Below the pieces are notes generated by a model that ran no database searches, had not been told where the DNA came from, and saw nothing but the letters and a program-made list of their open reading frames with translations. Source: Saccharina japonica (taxonomy: Eukaryota > Sar > Phaeophyceae > Laminariales > Laminariaceae). Taken from it: 64,000 nt of DNA. Positions within the stretch are counted from its first letter, which is position 1; each line of letters opens with the position of its first letter. Below, piece by piece: positions 13,201 through 20,148 of the stretch. The translations under genes and the position numbers were made by a program. Location: positions 124,001-188,000 of the forward strand of contig MEHQ01004495.1 of the NCBI GenBank assembly GCA_008828725.1, written 5' to 3'.

Positions 13201-14583
13201 GGTTGAGAGGAACGCCATCAGCGCACAATGGTGATGTTCAAAGGTGCGACTCTTACCACAGACCCCCCCCCCTGGTCGGTGAAAACCCGACATGCCCCGT
13301 CCCGGCATTGTAGGGATGCGAGGGTCTATAATCATACGACTACGGCCATGCATGAAAGTGAAGCAACCCCCCCCCCTCCCACCCGGAACAAACAAAAAGA
13401 AAAACAAAAGTGCTGATGCGGGCTACGATAGAGGTGGACGTATACCTTTTTTTGGCTGAAATGCGTTCTGAATGACCTATTGAAGTAATAAAGTATTAGA
13501 GTATTAAAGCCTCTTTAACCCACAACCGTGGGAATAACATTCTTGTGCTAGCAAAAACGTTCGTTTTGTTGTATAATCAGGCTTGTTTTGTTGTATAATT
13601 AGGACACGGAACTGTTCATTGGGGGAGAGCGCTTTTCTTCTCCTCCAAAACCAGGGTTTGAGTGAGGCATAGAGTTGCTCATGTTGACCACCCTCATCAA
13701 CAAACATGGTGCGCCTCTACCGCAGCGTGCGTCTCAGCTATGAACATCTGCCGGTCAAATCTCACGAGAGGCTGCCATCTTTCTCCACCCTTCCCTCCGA
13801 TAGCGGGACGGCCCTGTGGGGGCAGCGGTCGTCGAATGTTGCCCAGGTTCCGTCGCTGCTTCGCCAAATCACCAGATCCTTTCCGAGCAGCTGTTGGGTT
13901 TTTTACGAGATCACAGAAACACGGACTTTTAGAAACAAATACTATAATTGAGGGGTGTGTTAAAGTTTTTTATGGTGGCATCCACCTAAGATGTTTAACG
14001 TGGCAACTGTGCGATCGAGCAGGGAACACACGCGTGAACCCCAATCTAGTTCCATACGAGAAGTGTGTACGAGTAGCAAAGTTTCATTGAAAATATTTTA
14101 TGGCTGACTAATATTAGTATACCACGTGTGCTACAACAGAGGTAGCACGTTGTGGCTGAAATGGTTAATACTGACTGCAGTAGTATTTAATTATTCCTGA
14201 CTGCGAACCAGGTATTAGTTTACTCCTCAGCTGAACGGGAGCTTCTCTGTATCCTGTTCTACATCAGCGTCCCATTTGTGTTGCACCAACGGTTTAATCA
14301 TTGGCACCTACTAGTAGGCTATACGATTCTTCATCGGGTTAAGCCTATCATATGCGCCTTTTCTCAAGAGTCAGTTTTGGATGGGTACGTAGCCTATCAA
14401 GTCAGGAGCTGCGTCAGTGGGAAACAAACGAGCCCGGAAAGTCTGCAAACACCACCTATACTACCCCCTCGCCCGTACGACTTGTGTCGGCATGCTGGGA
14501 GATTAGTTATCATCGTCACGGCTCACCTGAACCGATTGTGCCCGTCCCGCGTCCGTGAATTTCTCAACCAGAACCGGATACCA
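1139..14583 (-). CDS. Rieske non-haem iron oxygenase, PAO/PTC52/TIC55 group (eight exons, 3' end outside window)
   Basis: Eight minus-strand exons were found by eye: 14583-14527, 13890-13766, 10883-10763, 8900-8709, 7012-6982, 6522-6455, 3529-3443 and 1237-1139. All introns are GT-AG, all phases match, and the sum is exactly 260 codons with no stop. The order of motifs is that of pheophorbide a oxygenase-like proteins: WYPV, LLGKDLVIW, CPHRAVPLSEGR, CAYHGWRF, IIWVWG, LPYAWETFLENV, DPAHAVVSHHG, IIGNRDM, then VPVRPGWCR. The Rieske cluster ligands are C-x-H and C-x2-H, 17 residues apart. The mononuclear iron site is D-x2-H-x4-H. Known relatives are plastid oxygenases of chlorophyll breakdown or protochlorophyllide oxidation, or the TIC55 import-site protein; which one this is cannot be decided. 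The N-terminal targeting sequence and the C-terminal part with the membrane segments are not resolved. The introns (459-2925 bp) are mostly MITE sequence. Confidence 0.9.
1661..1925 (+). mobile_element. MITE-A copy
   Basis: Begins GACGCCTGCTAC and ends CGTAGCACACGTC. It has the internal landmarks of the family in order: GGTGCACCATG, TTGAGGAGCTC, GATTTTGGA, CAACACGAGAATGA, CCGACGATTTTGG, CGTTCAGAAAATG, TTTCAGCC. Just left of it (about 1556-1655) is a remnant of another copy in reverse orientation. Confidence 0.75.
1926..2730. other. Unassigned intron sequence
   Basis: No recognisable exon or element. It contains a short TA microsatellite (about 2390-2408) and a G-rich run (about 2696-2718). 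Confidence 0.4.
2731..2982 (-). mobile_element. MITE-A copy with ACAG target duplication
   Basis: Reverse-orientation copy, GACGCGTGCTACGG to CATGTGTC, flanked by exact ACAG (2727-2730 and 2983-2986). It belongs to a subfamily with the internal block GTGACGAATAATGTT that is shared with the copy at 19911-20148. A 3' half copy in the opposite orientation follows at about 2995-3113. Confidence 0.85.
3443..3529 (-). CDS. Rieske oxygenase exon 7
   Basis: The acceptor is cgttttcgcag and the 29 codons start DGFSFHCSSPFAGRES and end ALQFCGPSL at donor GTGAGT (phase 0). The spacing and the F-x-x-P-x-L pattern suit the beta-sheet after the iron site of PAO-like enzymes. A second AG 18 nt inside the exon (cattgcag) would shift the frame and is rejected. 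The upstream intron (6454-3530) carries MITE-A and family-C copies. Confidence 0.85.
4008..4256 (+). mobile_element. MITE-A copy with CGGT target duplication
   Basis: Starts GACGCTTGCTACGG and ends GTAGCACGCGTC, flanked by CGGT at 4004-4007 and 4257-4260. The interior is diverged but collinear with the consensus. Confidence 0.8.
4356..4569. mobile_element. MITE-C copy (Tourist-like fold-back element), single
   Basis: GGGCCCATATTAACGAG at one end and CTTCGTTAAAACGGGCCC at the other, flanked by TTA (4353-4355, 4570-4572). The centre contains ACACACGCACCAGCACCAAA and its partly decayed inverse. The GGGCCC ends and 3-bp TTA duplication fit the PIF/Harbinger superfamily. This is the most diverged of the nine copies. 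Confidence 0.85.
4573..4806 (-). mobile_element. MITE-A, decayed copy
   Basis: Family landmarks in reverse order (GTCGGACATCCATTCTT, GACTGTTCATCGGATG, GAGCTCAGC, GTGCACCTCTACC). The outer left end is lost near the MITE-C insertion. Confidence 0.55.
4809..5077 (-). mobile_element. MITE-A copy with CTTA target duplication
   Basis: GATGCGTGCTACGATAG to CGTAGCATGAGAC, flanked by CTTA (4805-4808, 5078-5081). It belongs to the same subfamily as 9493-9761, with a TTGTTGTTG block and TTAATGATCA in the interior. Confidence 0.85.
5129..5423 (+). mobile_element. MITE-A copy
   Basis: Starts GACGCAATGCTTCGATAC and ends near TTGTTGTAGCATTCG; interior in consensus order with an added TACCTGCAGTAGT-like block shared with 7741-8026 and 11997-12275. 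Confidence 0.75.
5454..5570. repeat. Family-E repeat (AGTAAATAGGACC)
   Basis: About 110 bp, starting near GTAGTAAATAGGACCTAC and ending near TTTACTATGGTCC, roughly inverted at its ends. Related copies lie at about 29690-29800 and 44262-44372. Too few copies to assign a class. Confidence 0.5.
5833..6044 (+). mobile_element. MITE-A, 3'-truncated by the next copy
   Basis: Starts near CGTATCGTACGGCAGAGGTGC and runs in consensus order to the GGTTAAGAAG block, where the copy at 6045 begins. Confidence 0.65.
6045..6342 (+). mobile_element. MITE-A copy plus end fragment
   Basis: The copy at 6045-6285 belongs to a subfamily with CGGCCTCGTGGCCAAA in its middle, shared with 31866-32115. A detached right end (TTTCAGCCTAAACATGG to GTAGCACGCGTC, 6293-6342) follows. 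Confidence 0.75.
6455..6522 (-). CDS. Rieske oxygenase exon 6
   Basis: The acceptor is ccaccgctgcag. Two bases complete the Gly codon, then IIGNRDMAAPMKIDF and PTPSLSK follow, ending at donor GTGGGA (phase 0). GNRD after the HH pair is typical of PAO-like proteins. The preceding intron (6981-6523) is the shortest seen, 459 bp. Confidence 0.9.
6982..7012 (-). CDS. Rieske oxygenase exon 5, 31-nt micro-exon with the iron-binding histidines
   Basis: Only 31 nt: DPAHAVVSHH plus the first base of a Gly codon. It is bounded by tgttggacag and GTGAGC. Starting in phase 0 and ending in phase 1, it fits both neighbours exactly. D-x2-H-x4-H is the facial-triad motif of the mononuclear Fe(II) site in this family, so the exon is essential for catalysis. 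Confidence 0.92.
7024..7268 (+). repeat. GATGC and GTT/GGT microsatellites
   Basis: A short array of the 5-mer GATGC (about 7048-7074), then GTT/GGT triplets at about 7136-7265. The open frames in it are low-complexity by-products. It lies in intron 4, right upstream of the 31-nt exon 5. Confidence 0.8.
7741..8026 (+). mobile_element. MITE-A copy
   Basis: Starts near GTTACACGCTAATATAGAGG and ends CGACGCACGAGTC; carries the AATATCTGCAGTAGT block of its subfamily. Confidence 0.75.
8272..8530 (-). mobile_element. MITE-A copy
   Basis: GCGCGAAACGACAGAGGTAGC to CCGTAGCATGCTTC, landmarks in reverse order. It lies in intron 4. Confidence 0.75.
8709..8900 (-). CDS. Rieske oxygenase exon 4
   Basis: The acceptor is tttgctcgcag. 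The 64 codons start VLQGIIWVWGENGPDAG and end ELPYAWETFLENVV at donor GTGAGA (phase 0). IIWVWG closes the Rieske domain; LPYAWETFLENV is the helix that leads into the mononuclear iron site. The intron upstream (10762-8901) contains four MITE-A copies and a 89-bp hairpin element. Confidence 0.93.
9032..9120. mobile_element. 89-bp hairpin element flanked by TTAA
   Basis: Two arms containing AGTCCCGTTTTGGGGACAA and its exact inverse, separated by about 22 bp. AGAACTG/CAGTTCT lies farther out. TTAA stands on both sides (9028-9031, 9121-9124). The size and TTAA suggest a tiny MITE, perhaps piggyBac- or Kolobok-like. It is the only copy in the window and lies in intron 3. Confidence 0.7.
9248..9494 (+). 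mobile_element. MITE-A copy abutting an inverse copy
   Basis: GACGCATGCTACGATAG to CACCTCTGTCG, with its last bases shared with the copy that starts at 9493. Confidence 0.75.
9493..9761 (-). mobile_element. MITE-A copy
   Basis: CGTGCTACGATAGAG to GTAGCATGCGTC; subfamily with TTAATGATCAG. A stray right end (TTTTAAACATGGTGCACC) follows at about 9807-9829. Confidence 0.8.
9831..10111 (-). mobile_element. MITE-A copy
   Basis: GCGTGCTACGATATATA to CCGTAGCACGCGCC, complete set of landmarks. Confidence 0.8.
10428..10750 (-). mobile_element. MITE-A copy ending 13 bp from a splice site
   Basis: GAGCGTGCTACGATATAGG to CCGTAGCATGCGTC. Its end is 13 bp from base 10763, the last base of exon 3 (donor at 10762-10761), so it sits immediately downstream of the donor. 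It has an inner TATA-rich expansion at about 10600-10620. Confidence 0.8.
10763..10883 (-). CDS. Rieske oxygenase exon 3, second half of the [2Fe-2S] site
   Basis: The acceptor is cctacgtgcag and the first base completes the Ser codon. It reads CAYHGWRFDSDGKCLKIPQ and, after a charged stretch, ACPKVYPTQ, ending at donor GTGAAC after CAG (phase 0). C-A-Y-H-G-W is the second Cys/His pair. The intron before it (13765-10884, 2882 bp) holds at least four MITE-A copies, one family-B and one or two family-D elements. Confidence 0.94.
11339..11813 (-). mobile_element. MITE-A copy carrying a family-B insertion
   Basis: The left part starts near CCCGTGCTACTCTAGGGG. Family B occupies 11540-11789, and the host's right end (ACACCTCTACCCTAGCATGCG) resumes after it. 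Confidence 0.65.
11540..11789 (+). mobile_element. MITE-B copy nested in MITE-A
   Basis: GAGTAATCCCACGGTAGGGG to CCCCTACCATGGGATGACTC with the typical interior (TTGGTCGGGTTGCGCGAACG, TGAGGAGCTCAG). Confidence 0.85.
11997..12275 (+). mobile_element. MITE-A copy
   Basis: GGCGCATGCTACGATAG to ATCGTAGCACGTC with the AATACCTGCAGTAGT block. Confidence 0.8.
12314..12598 (+). mobile_element. MITE-D copy with TGTA target duplication
   Basis: GACTGGTGCTACGGTATGGG at the left and CCCCCTACCGTAGCACCAGTC at the right, flanked by exact TGTA (12310-12313, 12599-12602). Near both ends there is a CACTCGGGCGAGTG-like palindrome. The termini share the ACGGTAGRGG core with families A and B. Confidence 0.85.
12655..12832 (+). 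mobile_element. MITE-A, 5'-truncated copy
   Basis: Only the right half is clear: CATTTCGACGATTTCGGGC, TTCAGAAAAACGCTTAGCG, GGAGCACGGGTC. Confidence 0.55.
12868..13167 (+). mobile_element. Probable diverged MITE-D copy
   Basis: The right end CCCCCACCCTACTCGTACGTAGCAC resembles the D terminus and the left side has a GGGGGGTCATTG motif. The interior is not clearly collinear. Confidence 0.35.
13415..13733 (-). mobile_element. MITE-A copy next to exon 2 donor
   Basis: GATGCGGGCTACGATAG to CCGCAGCGTGCGTC. It carries an extra AATAAAGTATTAGAGTATTAA block near its left end, also seen in 30070-30376, which defines a subfamily. Confidence 0.8.
13766..13890 (-). CDS. Rieske oxygenase exon 2, first half of the [2Fe-2S] site
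   Basis: The acceptor is ...cccaacag. The exon reads LLGKDLVIWRSSDGTW, then ATFDDRCPHRAVPLSEGR, then VEKDGSL plus two bases of a Ser codon, and ends at donor GTGAGA (phase 2). CPH supplies the first Cys and His of the Rieske cluster. The split codon TC|G is completed by the first base of the next exon, which is strong support for both borders. Confidence 0.92.
14125..14470 (-). mobile_element. MITE-A, strongly decayed copy
   Basis: The left end GTGTGCTACAACAGAGGTAGC is clear. Farther on, TTCTTCATCGGGTTAAG and CAGTTTTGGATGGGTACG keep the consensus order. The right border is a guess. Confidence 0.45.
14527..14583 (-). CDS. Rieske oxygenase exon 1 (first one recognised)
   Basis: It encodes WYPVLVEKFTDAGRAQSVQ, the start of the conserved domain in this family. 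The donor follows a CAG codon (GTGAGC, phase 0). The left border is uncertain. An AG lies just before TGG, but the frame also stays open back to an ATG at 14658-14656, which would add 25 residues and no convincing transit peptide. Farther upstream the same frame has a hydrophobic stretch (LLPFFLFLV) without an ATG, so another exon may carry the targeting sequence. Confidence 0.8.
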
Positions 14584-15085
14584 CTTTTGTTGTATAGGCA
14601 CGGCACGCCCAGGCACACACCACGTACCGGACCGCGTACGGATGCGGTGCACAACCATCGAAGATGCAGTGTCAGAATTTTTGTATCGAAGGCGCACGAG
14701 AAAAAGGAAGAATGGGAGCAACGAGCGGGAACGAGCGGCGAAAGCGAAAACCCACACCGTGGTGAGAGCAAGCGTGAGGAGAGGAGACGCAGCCAGCCCC
14801 GAGGATACGTGCAGCGAGGGGGGTATTCCTTCGTTTGTTTTACTAGTCGAGGTTGTGCCCTTTCAACTGCCAGGACTTGTTGTTCAGTACAACGCCACCA
14901 ATACACGCGCGGTGGAGCCGGTTGTTTGCCCCTGCCGATCTTTCGAGCGCCTCAAGGGGTGGGAGTTCGGGTCAGGGTTAGGTCTGGGATGGGGTTGGTC
15001 TGGCGAGACGTGCAAGGCTGATATCGACCGCACACGTCCCGTACAAAGTGTTATTGCCGAACAGCCCAGCCCTGCACACAGCAAA
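14584..15085 (-). other. GC-rich region upstream of the Rieske gene, possible 5' exon or leader
   Basis: It is distinctly more GC-rich than the surrounding repeats and open in several frames on both strands. It may hold the start codon and targeting peptide of the Rieske gene, but no single start is convincing. A plus-strand frame of 247 codons across it is judged a by-product. Confidence 0.35.
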
Positions 15086-15356
15086 CGGCATTACTATAGA
15101 GGTAGCACCTACATTTCGCCTGGAATCGCCATTCGAGGAGCCGTACCCCCTCTCGCCTAACATTCGACTTTGGGAAACATGTAAGCTAATGTTTCTTCTT
15201 TCGCCGGACAAAGAATCCTATCAGCTCCTTAACTGCAGATATTCAACGAAACGTGGTAGAAAACAAAAATACACTTGGGCTGGAAAACGTTAAGGAGTAG
15301 AAGCCCCCGGTTGAGTAGCGCCGTCGGTGACAAATAGTAGGGGCTCCTTAAACACA

Positions 15357-15635
15357 ACGCATGGGTACGCCGGTAGAGGTGCACCATGTTGCTTCTGAGA
15401 CCCCCGTGCCTCACTCGAGGAGCTCTACACATCACCCCGACCAAGCTGGTTGTTACAGAGAACTAGAAGTTTCTACTCGAAGAACAATCTCACGGGCCTA
15501 GGTAAAAGCATGAAACAGATTGCAAACACAACAACATTTGAATTCGGCCGATTTTGGATATAGGAGCCCCGTCGTCAATCACAAAACGTTTGGTCTAAAC
15601 GTACTATTAATATCTATATCTCGTCGCACGGCGTC
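15357..15635 (+). mobile_element. MITE-A copy
   Basis: AACGCATGGGTACGCCGGTAG to CGTCGCACGGCGTC, landmarks in order. A much-decayed copy probably lies at 15086-15300. Confidence 0.65.
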
Positions 15636-15696
15636 GAAAGGAGAAAATATGTTCCACCGTAGCACGGCCCCGGCTACGTCGCATATGTAACACTTG

Positions 15697-15937
15697 GACG
15701 CTTGCTACGGTAAATGGGGTCCCATGTTTTGACCTTCTGAGGAAGGTCACTTGAGGGTCTGAGTTTGGAGGAAACTAAGAGTTCTACCGGATGAGACACA
15801 CCGTGGCCCAGGTGTATACAATGAACATAATTGCATCACAATAATTCAATTCCGACGATTTTGTTTTCGTTAAGGAGCCCCCAACATGAAGAATAAATTT
15901 CAGCCTAAACAGTGTTGCCTCTGTCGCAGCAAGCGTC
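15697..15937 (+). mobile_element. MITE-A copy
   Basis: GACGCTTGCTACGGTAAATG to GCAGCAAGCGTC. Its right terminus overlaps the left terminus of the next copy. Confidence 0.75.
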
Positions 15938-16438
15938 TACGGCAGAGGTGAACCTTGATTTTGTCTGACGGTGGTCACTTGACCTTAAGGAGCTCTATGC
16001 CTAACCCAAAACACTCATTTTAGAGGAAAAAATTAGTTCTACCGGACGAAACTCACCATGGCCTAAGTATACAATGGACCAATCCCACGGTAGGGGTATC
16101 ACGTTTAGGCTCCATATTTTCTGAGCGATTGTGCTCCTCGCGTCAGTAACCACCGGATACTCTTATAATTTTACTGGTGTGTTTAATTTTGGACTACCGC
16201 ATTGGAACGTTTGGTCGGGTTGCGCGAGCGAATGTTTCGGAAGTCATGTCTCGAGTAAGGTATTGAGCTCCTCATATGAGCTCAGAAACAGCTGCTGCTC
16301 CCCTACCGTGGGATGACTCAATGAACAGCATTGCATCACAATAATGAATTTCCGCCAGTTTCGGGTAAAGGAGGCCGGGCATTGAAAAAGCACCATTTCA
16401 GCCGAACCTTGCTACACACCTCTGTCGTAGCACGCGTT
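15938..16438 (+). mobile_element. MITE-A copy interrupted by MITE-B
   Basis: The left part runs to GGCCTAAGTATACAATG, family B follows, then AATGAACAGCATTGCATC resumes exactly where the consensus continues. The right end is CTGTCGTAGCACGCGTT. Confidence 0.85.
16077..16319 (+). mobile_element. MITE-B copy with AATG target duplication
   Basis: GACCAATCCCACGGTAGGGG to CCCCTACCGTGGGATGACTC (243 bp), flanked by AATG at 16073-16076 and 16320-16323. The host sequence of MITE-A has a single AATG at this point, so insertion into A is shown directly. Confidence 0.92.
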
Positions 16439-16439
16439 G

Positions 16440-17270
16440 CTGCGTGTTTGTCGTCGTGTAACTAATTATGCATGTTCCATAGGCGCAAAATGTACGTCTC
16501 CTCCAAACCCCCCTAGAGATCCCAGCACGTTATTTTTAGGGGTCAACCCAGCCGGAATTGTTAGAGAAAAACACTTTGCGTGACAGCTAGGTGCTCTGTC
16601 CCGTATCTCCAGGCCTGGTTGGGACGCATGTGTTGGGGGTGACGGTGTCCCCTTGTGGCATTGTGGTGGACGTGCTATTCCAGAGGCTTGGCGCGAGCCG
16701 CCGTTAGGCGCGCTCGTTAGCTTCTCTCAGAAGAAATGTATGTTGTTACAAGAAGACTGTCTCTGGGCCAAAGCTGAAGAAGACAGAAAATATCAGACAG
16801 AGCTGAGGAGATGGTTGGTTGGATGGTTGTGTGCTTGGTGGGCGCAACCAGCCTCGACACGCTCGGCTCTACGGCTAAATGTACTCTATCGGGTGGTTGT
16901 ACTCACCGACCCACAGCAACGTTCCTTGGATGCTTGCTCGTGACCGTTCTACGTACTACGTACTGTTCTCAAGAACGTTACTCTTCCAGACGTTCAACGG
17001 CGAACAGTGTCTAGATGCCCCGCATAGTTTCTTAGAAAGTTCCTATTCGTATTTCGCCGCATATCCATGGCTGTACTGATACCAAGTACTATTCGTACGT
17101 ACATGACTAAGTACAACCTTACTTCAATGACACTCCATGCTACTGAGTTAGATAGATAGGCTGGCACATACTCCTACTATTATACCTGCTACTATGGTAC
17201 GACATTGTTCCCGATCAGCGACTTAATAGGCTACTGGTTACTGCTGCTGTAGCATAGTACCTACATCAAC
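16440..17270. other. Unassigned stretch
   Basis: Moderately GC-rich to about 16960 and open for 60-96 codons in several frames, none of which I recognise. 17040-17270 is simple, with many short CTACTGG/TACTATT motifs. Near 17236-17275 a short inverted pair around CTGCTGCTGTAG precedes a MITE-A. Confidence 0.3.
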
Positions 17271-17519
17271 AGCAGTAACGGTAAAGGTGCACCATGATTT
17301 TTATGAGCGTGGTCATTAGAGGAGCTCCACACCTCACCCGAACACTGATTTTGGACGAAAATAAAAGAGCTACCCCGGGCACCTACCTCAAGTATAAAAT
17401 AAACATTATGGCAACAAAAGATTGAAATACCAGACGGATTCGGGTTAAAGAGCCCCGTCCCGTCTTTCAGAATACGTTTCAACCAAAAATAGGTACCGTA
17501 CCTCTATCGTAGCACGCTC
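17271..17519 (+). mobile_element. MITE-A copy
   Basis: The left end is CAGTAACGGTAAAGGTGCACC and the right end ATCGTAGCACGCTC, landmarks in order. Confidence 0.7.
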
Positions 17520-17959
17520 CTTGGGGTTGAGTTGAGTACGAGCTGGTTCAGGCCTATCACCCTAAATTTCGTCAGTCACGAATGCCCCATGTAATAGCAA
17601 CTCCAATGTCACATATTTGGTATCATACTGACCGCCATGAACAGTGGAAGAGGGTGACATCGCCAGATTTTTGTTCAAGGACCTGGAACTGGCGCTACCG
17701 CCGAAAATGCGGTCCGGCCAATCACAGGCCTTCGGAGAGGTCAACAATAGTCAAGGCGTTTCGGTAGGAAAACCATTTCCCCCCCAATTGTTTTTTCTCT
17801 GAACGAGCCGCTTCCCGGTGGCACAAGGTATGTTTGTACAACGTTTCACGCAAATATTCGAAGATCTGACTGCGTATGATCATATTAAGTCATATTTACC
17901 GCCCAAAATCGATTATATACTGAAACTAAGTAATTACGAGGCAACGCCTATTTTTGCAC

Positions 17960-18265
17960 TTTTACCGCACAAAAGTCCAAATATCCACGCCGTTTTTCGG
18001 GGATAGACCCTGAAATTTAGCACACGCGTTTTATGCGCCGTACCCGAGCCTTTTATCGAATGGGTTTGTTTATTTGCCGGAAATGTTGAATCTCTGGAGA
18101 CCCAAATTTCCCAAAAAGATACAAAACAAACAATATCTGACGAAAAAACAAAAACAAAACAAAAAGCCATATTTTAAAGGCTCGGGTAGGGCGCATAAAA
18201 TACGTGAGCCAAATTCCAGGGTCTAGCTCCAAAAACCGGCGTGGACATTGGGCACTGAATAAATT
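17960..18265. mobile_element. Fold-back element with arms of about 95 bp
   Basis: The left arm contains TCCACGCCGTTTTTCGG, GATAGACCCTG, TTTTATGCGCC and TACCCGAGCCTTT. The right arm contains the inverse of each in mirrored order, ending AAAAACCGGCGTGGACATT. Imperfect long inverted repeats with a central spacer suggest a MITE or fold-back transposon. No second copy was seen and the duplication is unclear. Confidence 0.65.
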
Positions 18266-18473
18266 TTGGGCGCTATGCTTGAACCAACCTGTAACGGTAA
18301 CGCATTTGTGATAATGTTTCAGGCTCCCCGGAGGCCGCGAGCACCGCTTCGGATAAGGACTACTGATGTACACCTGCCCTGCACAACTCGCTGCGGATGT
18401 CGATACTTATGTACGCCATTTTTATTTTCCTTCTATCTTCGAGATGGAAGTTTCGCTATGTTACCCTAGTGCC

Positions 18474-18738
18474 AGGTACTAAGAGGTACTGAGAGGTACT
18501 GCCACATACTACCAGATACTGCCAGGCACTGCCAGTCACTGCTAGATACTGCCAGGCACTGCCAGTCACTGCTAGATACTGCCAAGTACTGCAGGTACTG
18601 CCAGCTACTGCCAGCTACTGCCAGTTACTAACATGTACTGCCAGCTACTGCCAGCTACACTGCCAGGTACTGCCAAACACCTGCCAGGTACTGCCACGTA
18701 CTACCAGGCGCTGAAAGACACTGCCAGGCACTGCCAGG
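18474..18738 (+). repeat. Minisatellite, unit about 10 bp (TACTGCCAGG)
   Basis: About 25 degenerate units of TACTGCCAGG/TACTGCCAGC with occasional 1-2 bp shifts. No role visible. Confidence 0.9.
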
Positions 18739-18743
18739 GTAGA

Positions 18744-18962
18744 GGCTTTGCGTGGAACGACAATGTGATCATTCGATAGCTTAGATTTGGTGGCAAGAAG
18801 CACCCGTTCGATGCTGGGCCCTGGGTCTGTTTTTGGTGCCGCTGCGTGGCACGAGCGGTCTAACGCGTGCGACACCCCCGCCATCAAATTCAACAGCAAA
18901 CAAACATCTGACATGTCAAATTCCCGTTGAGGCTTGTTTTGATAACCGGATACAGTTGCAAA
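18744..18962 (-). other. Possible coding fragment, unidentified
   Basis: The minus frame is open for about 70 codons with a mixed, protein-like composition (for example REFDMSDVCLLLNLMAGV, SNDHIVVPRKAST). Left of it is the minisatellite and right is a C homopolymer. No start or splice site could be confirmed, so this is weak. Confidence 0.25.
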
Positions 18963-18963
18963 A

Positions 18964-19012
18964 GCCCCCCCCCCCCCCCCCCCCNCCCGCCCCCGCCACC
19001 GCCCCCGCCCCG
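18964..19012. repeat. Poly-C tract with an ambiguous base
   Basis: A C homopolymer with N at 18985 followed by CCGCCCC repeats. The N probably marks uncertain homopolymer length. Confidence 0.9.
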
Positions 19013-19122
19013 GCCCGACCGCGATGTCACATGGTACCACGATGAACAGATGACGCCCAACGCCACATAATGTGTGTATGGCGACTTTTCATTTTAGAGT
19101 AGTAATAACGTTATAATTTAGT

Positions 19123-19404
19123 TCAACGGTAGGTAGGGGTTGCAGTTAGAGTTTACTTCATACGGCGATATTTTATTGACCGGGTAAGCTTTTCAAGTGA
19201 ATAAGCTACAGTGGTAAAACGGATACTTTTTTCTCCGATATTCATTTGTTTTCGGACCCCCAGCTCCTTGCAAAAATGTTGGTCGGATTTTTCCGAAACA
19301 AACCTGTTCTTCGAAGTCACGATTCGGGTGGGAGATATTAGTGAGCTCCTCTCGTGCCAGGATCTGCTCAGAAACGAAGCCGTCACCCCTTCCGTGGCAA
19401 TGCT
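19123..19404 (+). mobile_element. MITE-B, diverged copy
   Basis: The left terminus CGGTAGGTAGGGG and the right CACCCCTTCCGTGGCAATGCTC are decayed. The interior keeps TTGGTCGGATTTTTCCGAA, TCACGATTCGGGTG and GAGCTCCTCTCGTG in family-B order. Confidence 0.65.
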
Positions 19405-19570
19405 CCCCTCATGCCCAATACCTTCCCGTCACCAAAGACCCATTCGAACTGAAACGAGTCCGAAGCCTTGTTGGTGCCTGAGCTATGATAGATGTAGCAC
19501 TTTTTAGCGGATTTTTTTCATCTCTGAACGACGGGGGGTCCTTAACCGAAATTCCTCGGAATTTCGTTAT

Positions 19571-19745
19571 TATTATCATCTTTGCCATCCGGCGATGTGC
19601 AGCATGAGCTTCAACGTTGATCACTCATAACATTCCCGAAAGAAAGCAGAAAACCACGGAAACAAAGGACCCCTATGCGCAAAGCCCTAACTTCCTCCTA
19701 TATATGTTTACTTCCCGCTGAGCTTTATCCCCAATGCTCCATTTG
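19571..19745 (-). repeat. Family-G repeat inserted in MITE-A
   Basis: Contains the inverse of the family-G block (TGCGCATAG, CCACGGAAAC, AGCAGAAAACCACGG, ATGTGCAGCATGAGC, GCCATCCGGCGATG). Direct copies lie at about 34262-34410 and 45445-45580. Borders are approximate. Confidence 0.6.
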
Positions 19746-19910
19746 TTGTCATTCTATTGTGTTGTAATATGTTTTTTTGTAGAGTTACAGTAGCCCATGG
19801 GAGTTGTTTGCATCTCGGGTAGCATTTTTTATGTTTCCCCTAAAAAAAAAAAAAACTTCATTCGGTGAGGTGCAGAGCTCTTCCCTTCCAATGACCACCC
19901 GACGCGTGCT

Positions 19911-20148
19911 ACGGTAGAGGTGGCATATTTATGCTGGATCGGTTTCTGAACGATCGGGCTCCTTAACCCAACTTCGTCGGACTTTCATTTTTGTGACGAA
20001 TAATGTTTCAGAGTATACTTCGGTCATGAGATTTCTCATCCGGCAGCACTCATTTAATTCCTCCAAAACCATTTTTTCGGTGGGGTATGACGCTCCTTAA
20101 GTGAGGAGCTCAGAAAAAACATGGTGCACCTCTATCGTAGCATGCGTC
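19911..20148 (-). mobile_element. MITE-A copy nested in MITE-A, ACCC target duplication
   Basis: GACGCGTGCTACGGTAG to GTAGCATGCGTC with exact ACCC at 19907-19910 and 20149-20152. ACCC occurs once at this point in the host consensus (GACCACCCTTA), which confirms the insertion. Confidence 0.93.

Noticed and set aside
14278-15021. 247-codon plus-strand open frame
   Set aside because: It lies antisense to the first Rieske exon and a GC-rich leader; composition is Arg/Ser/Pro-rich and it crosses a decayed MITE-A.
18474-18738. Centromeric or telomeric satellite
   Set aside because: Too short, degenerate 10-bp unit, no telomere motif; an ordinary minisatellite.
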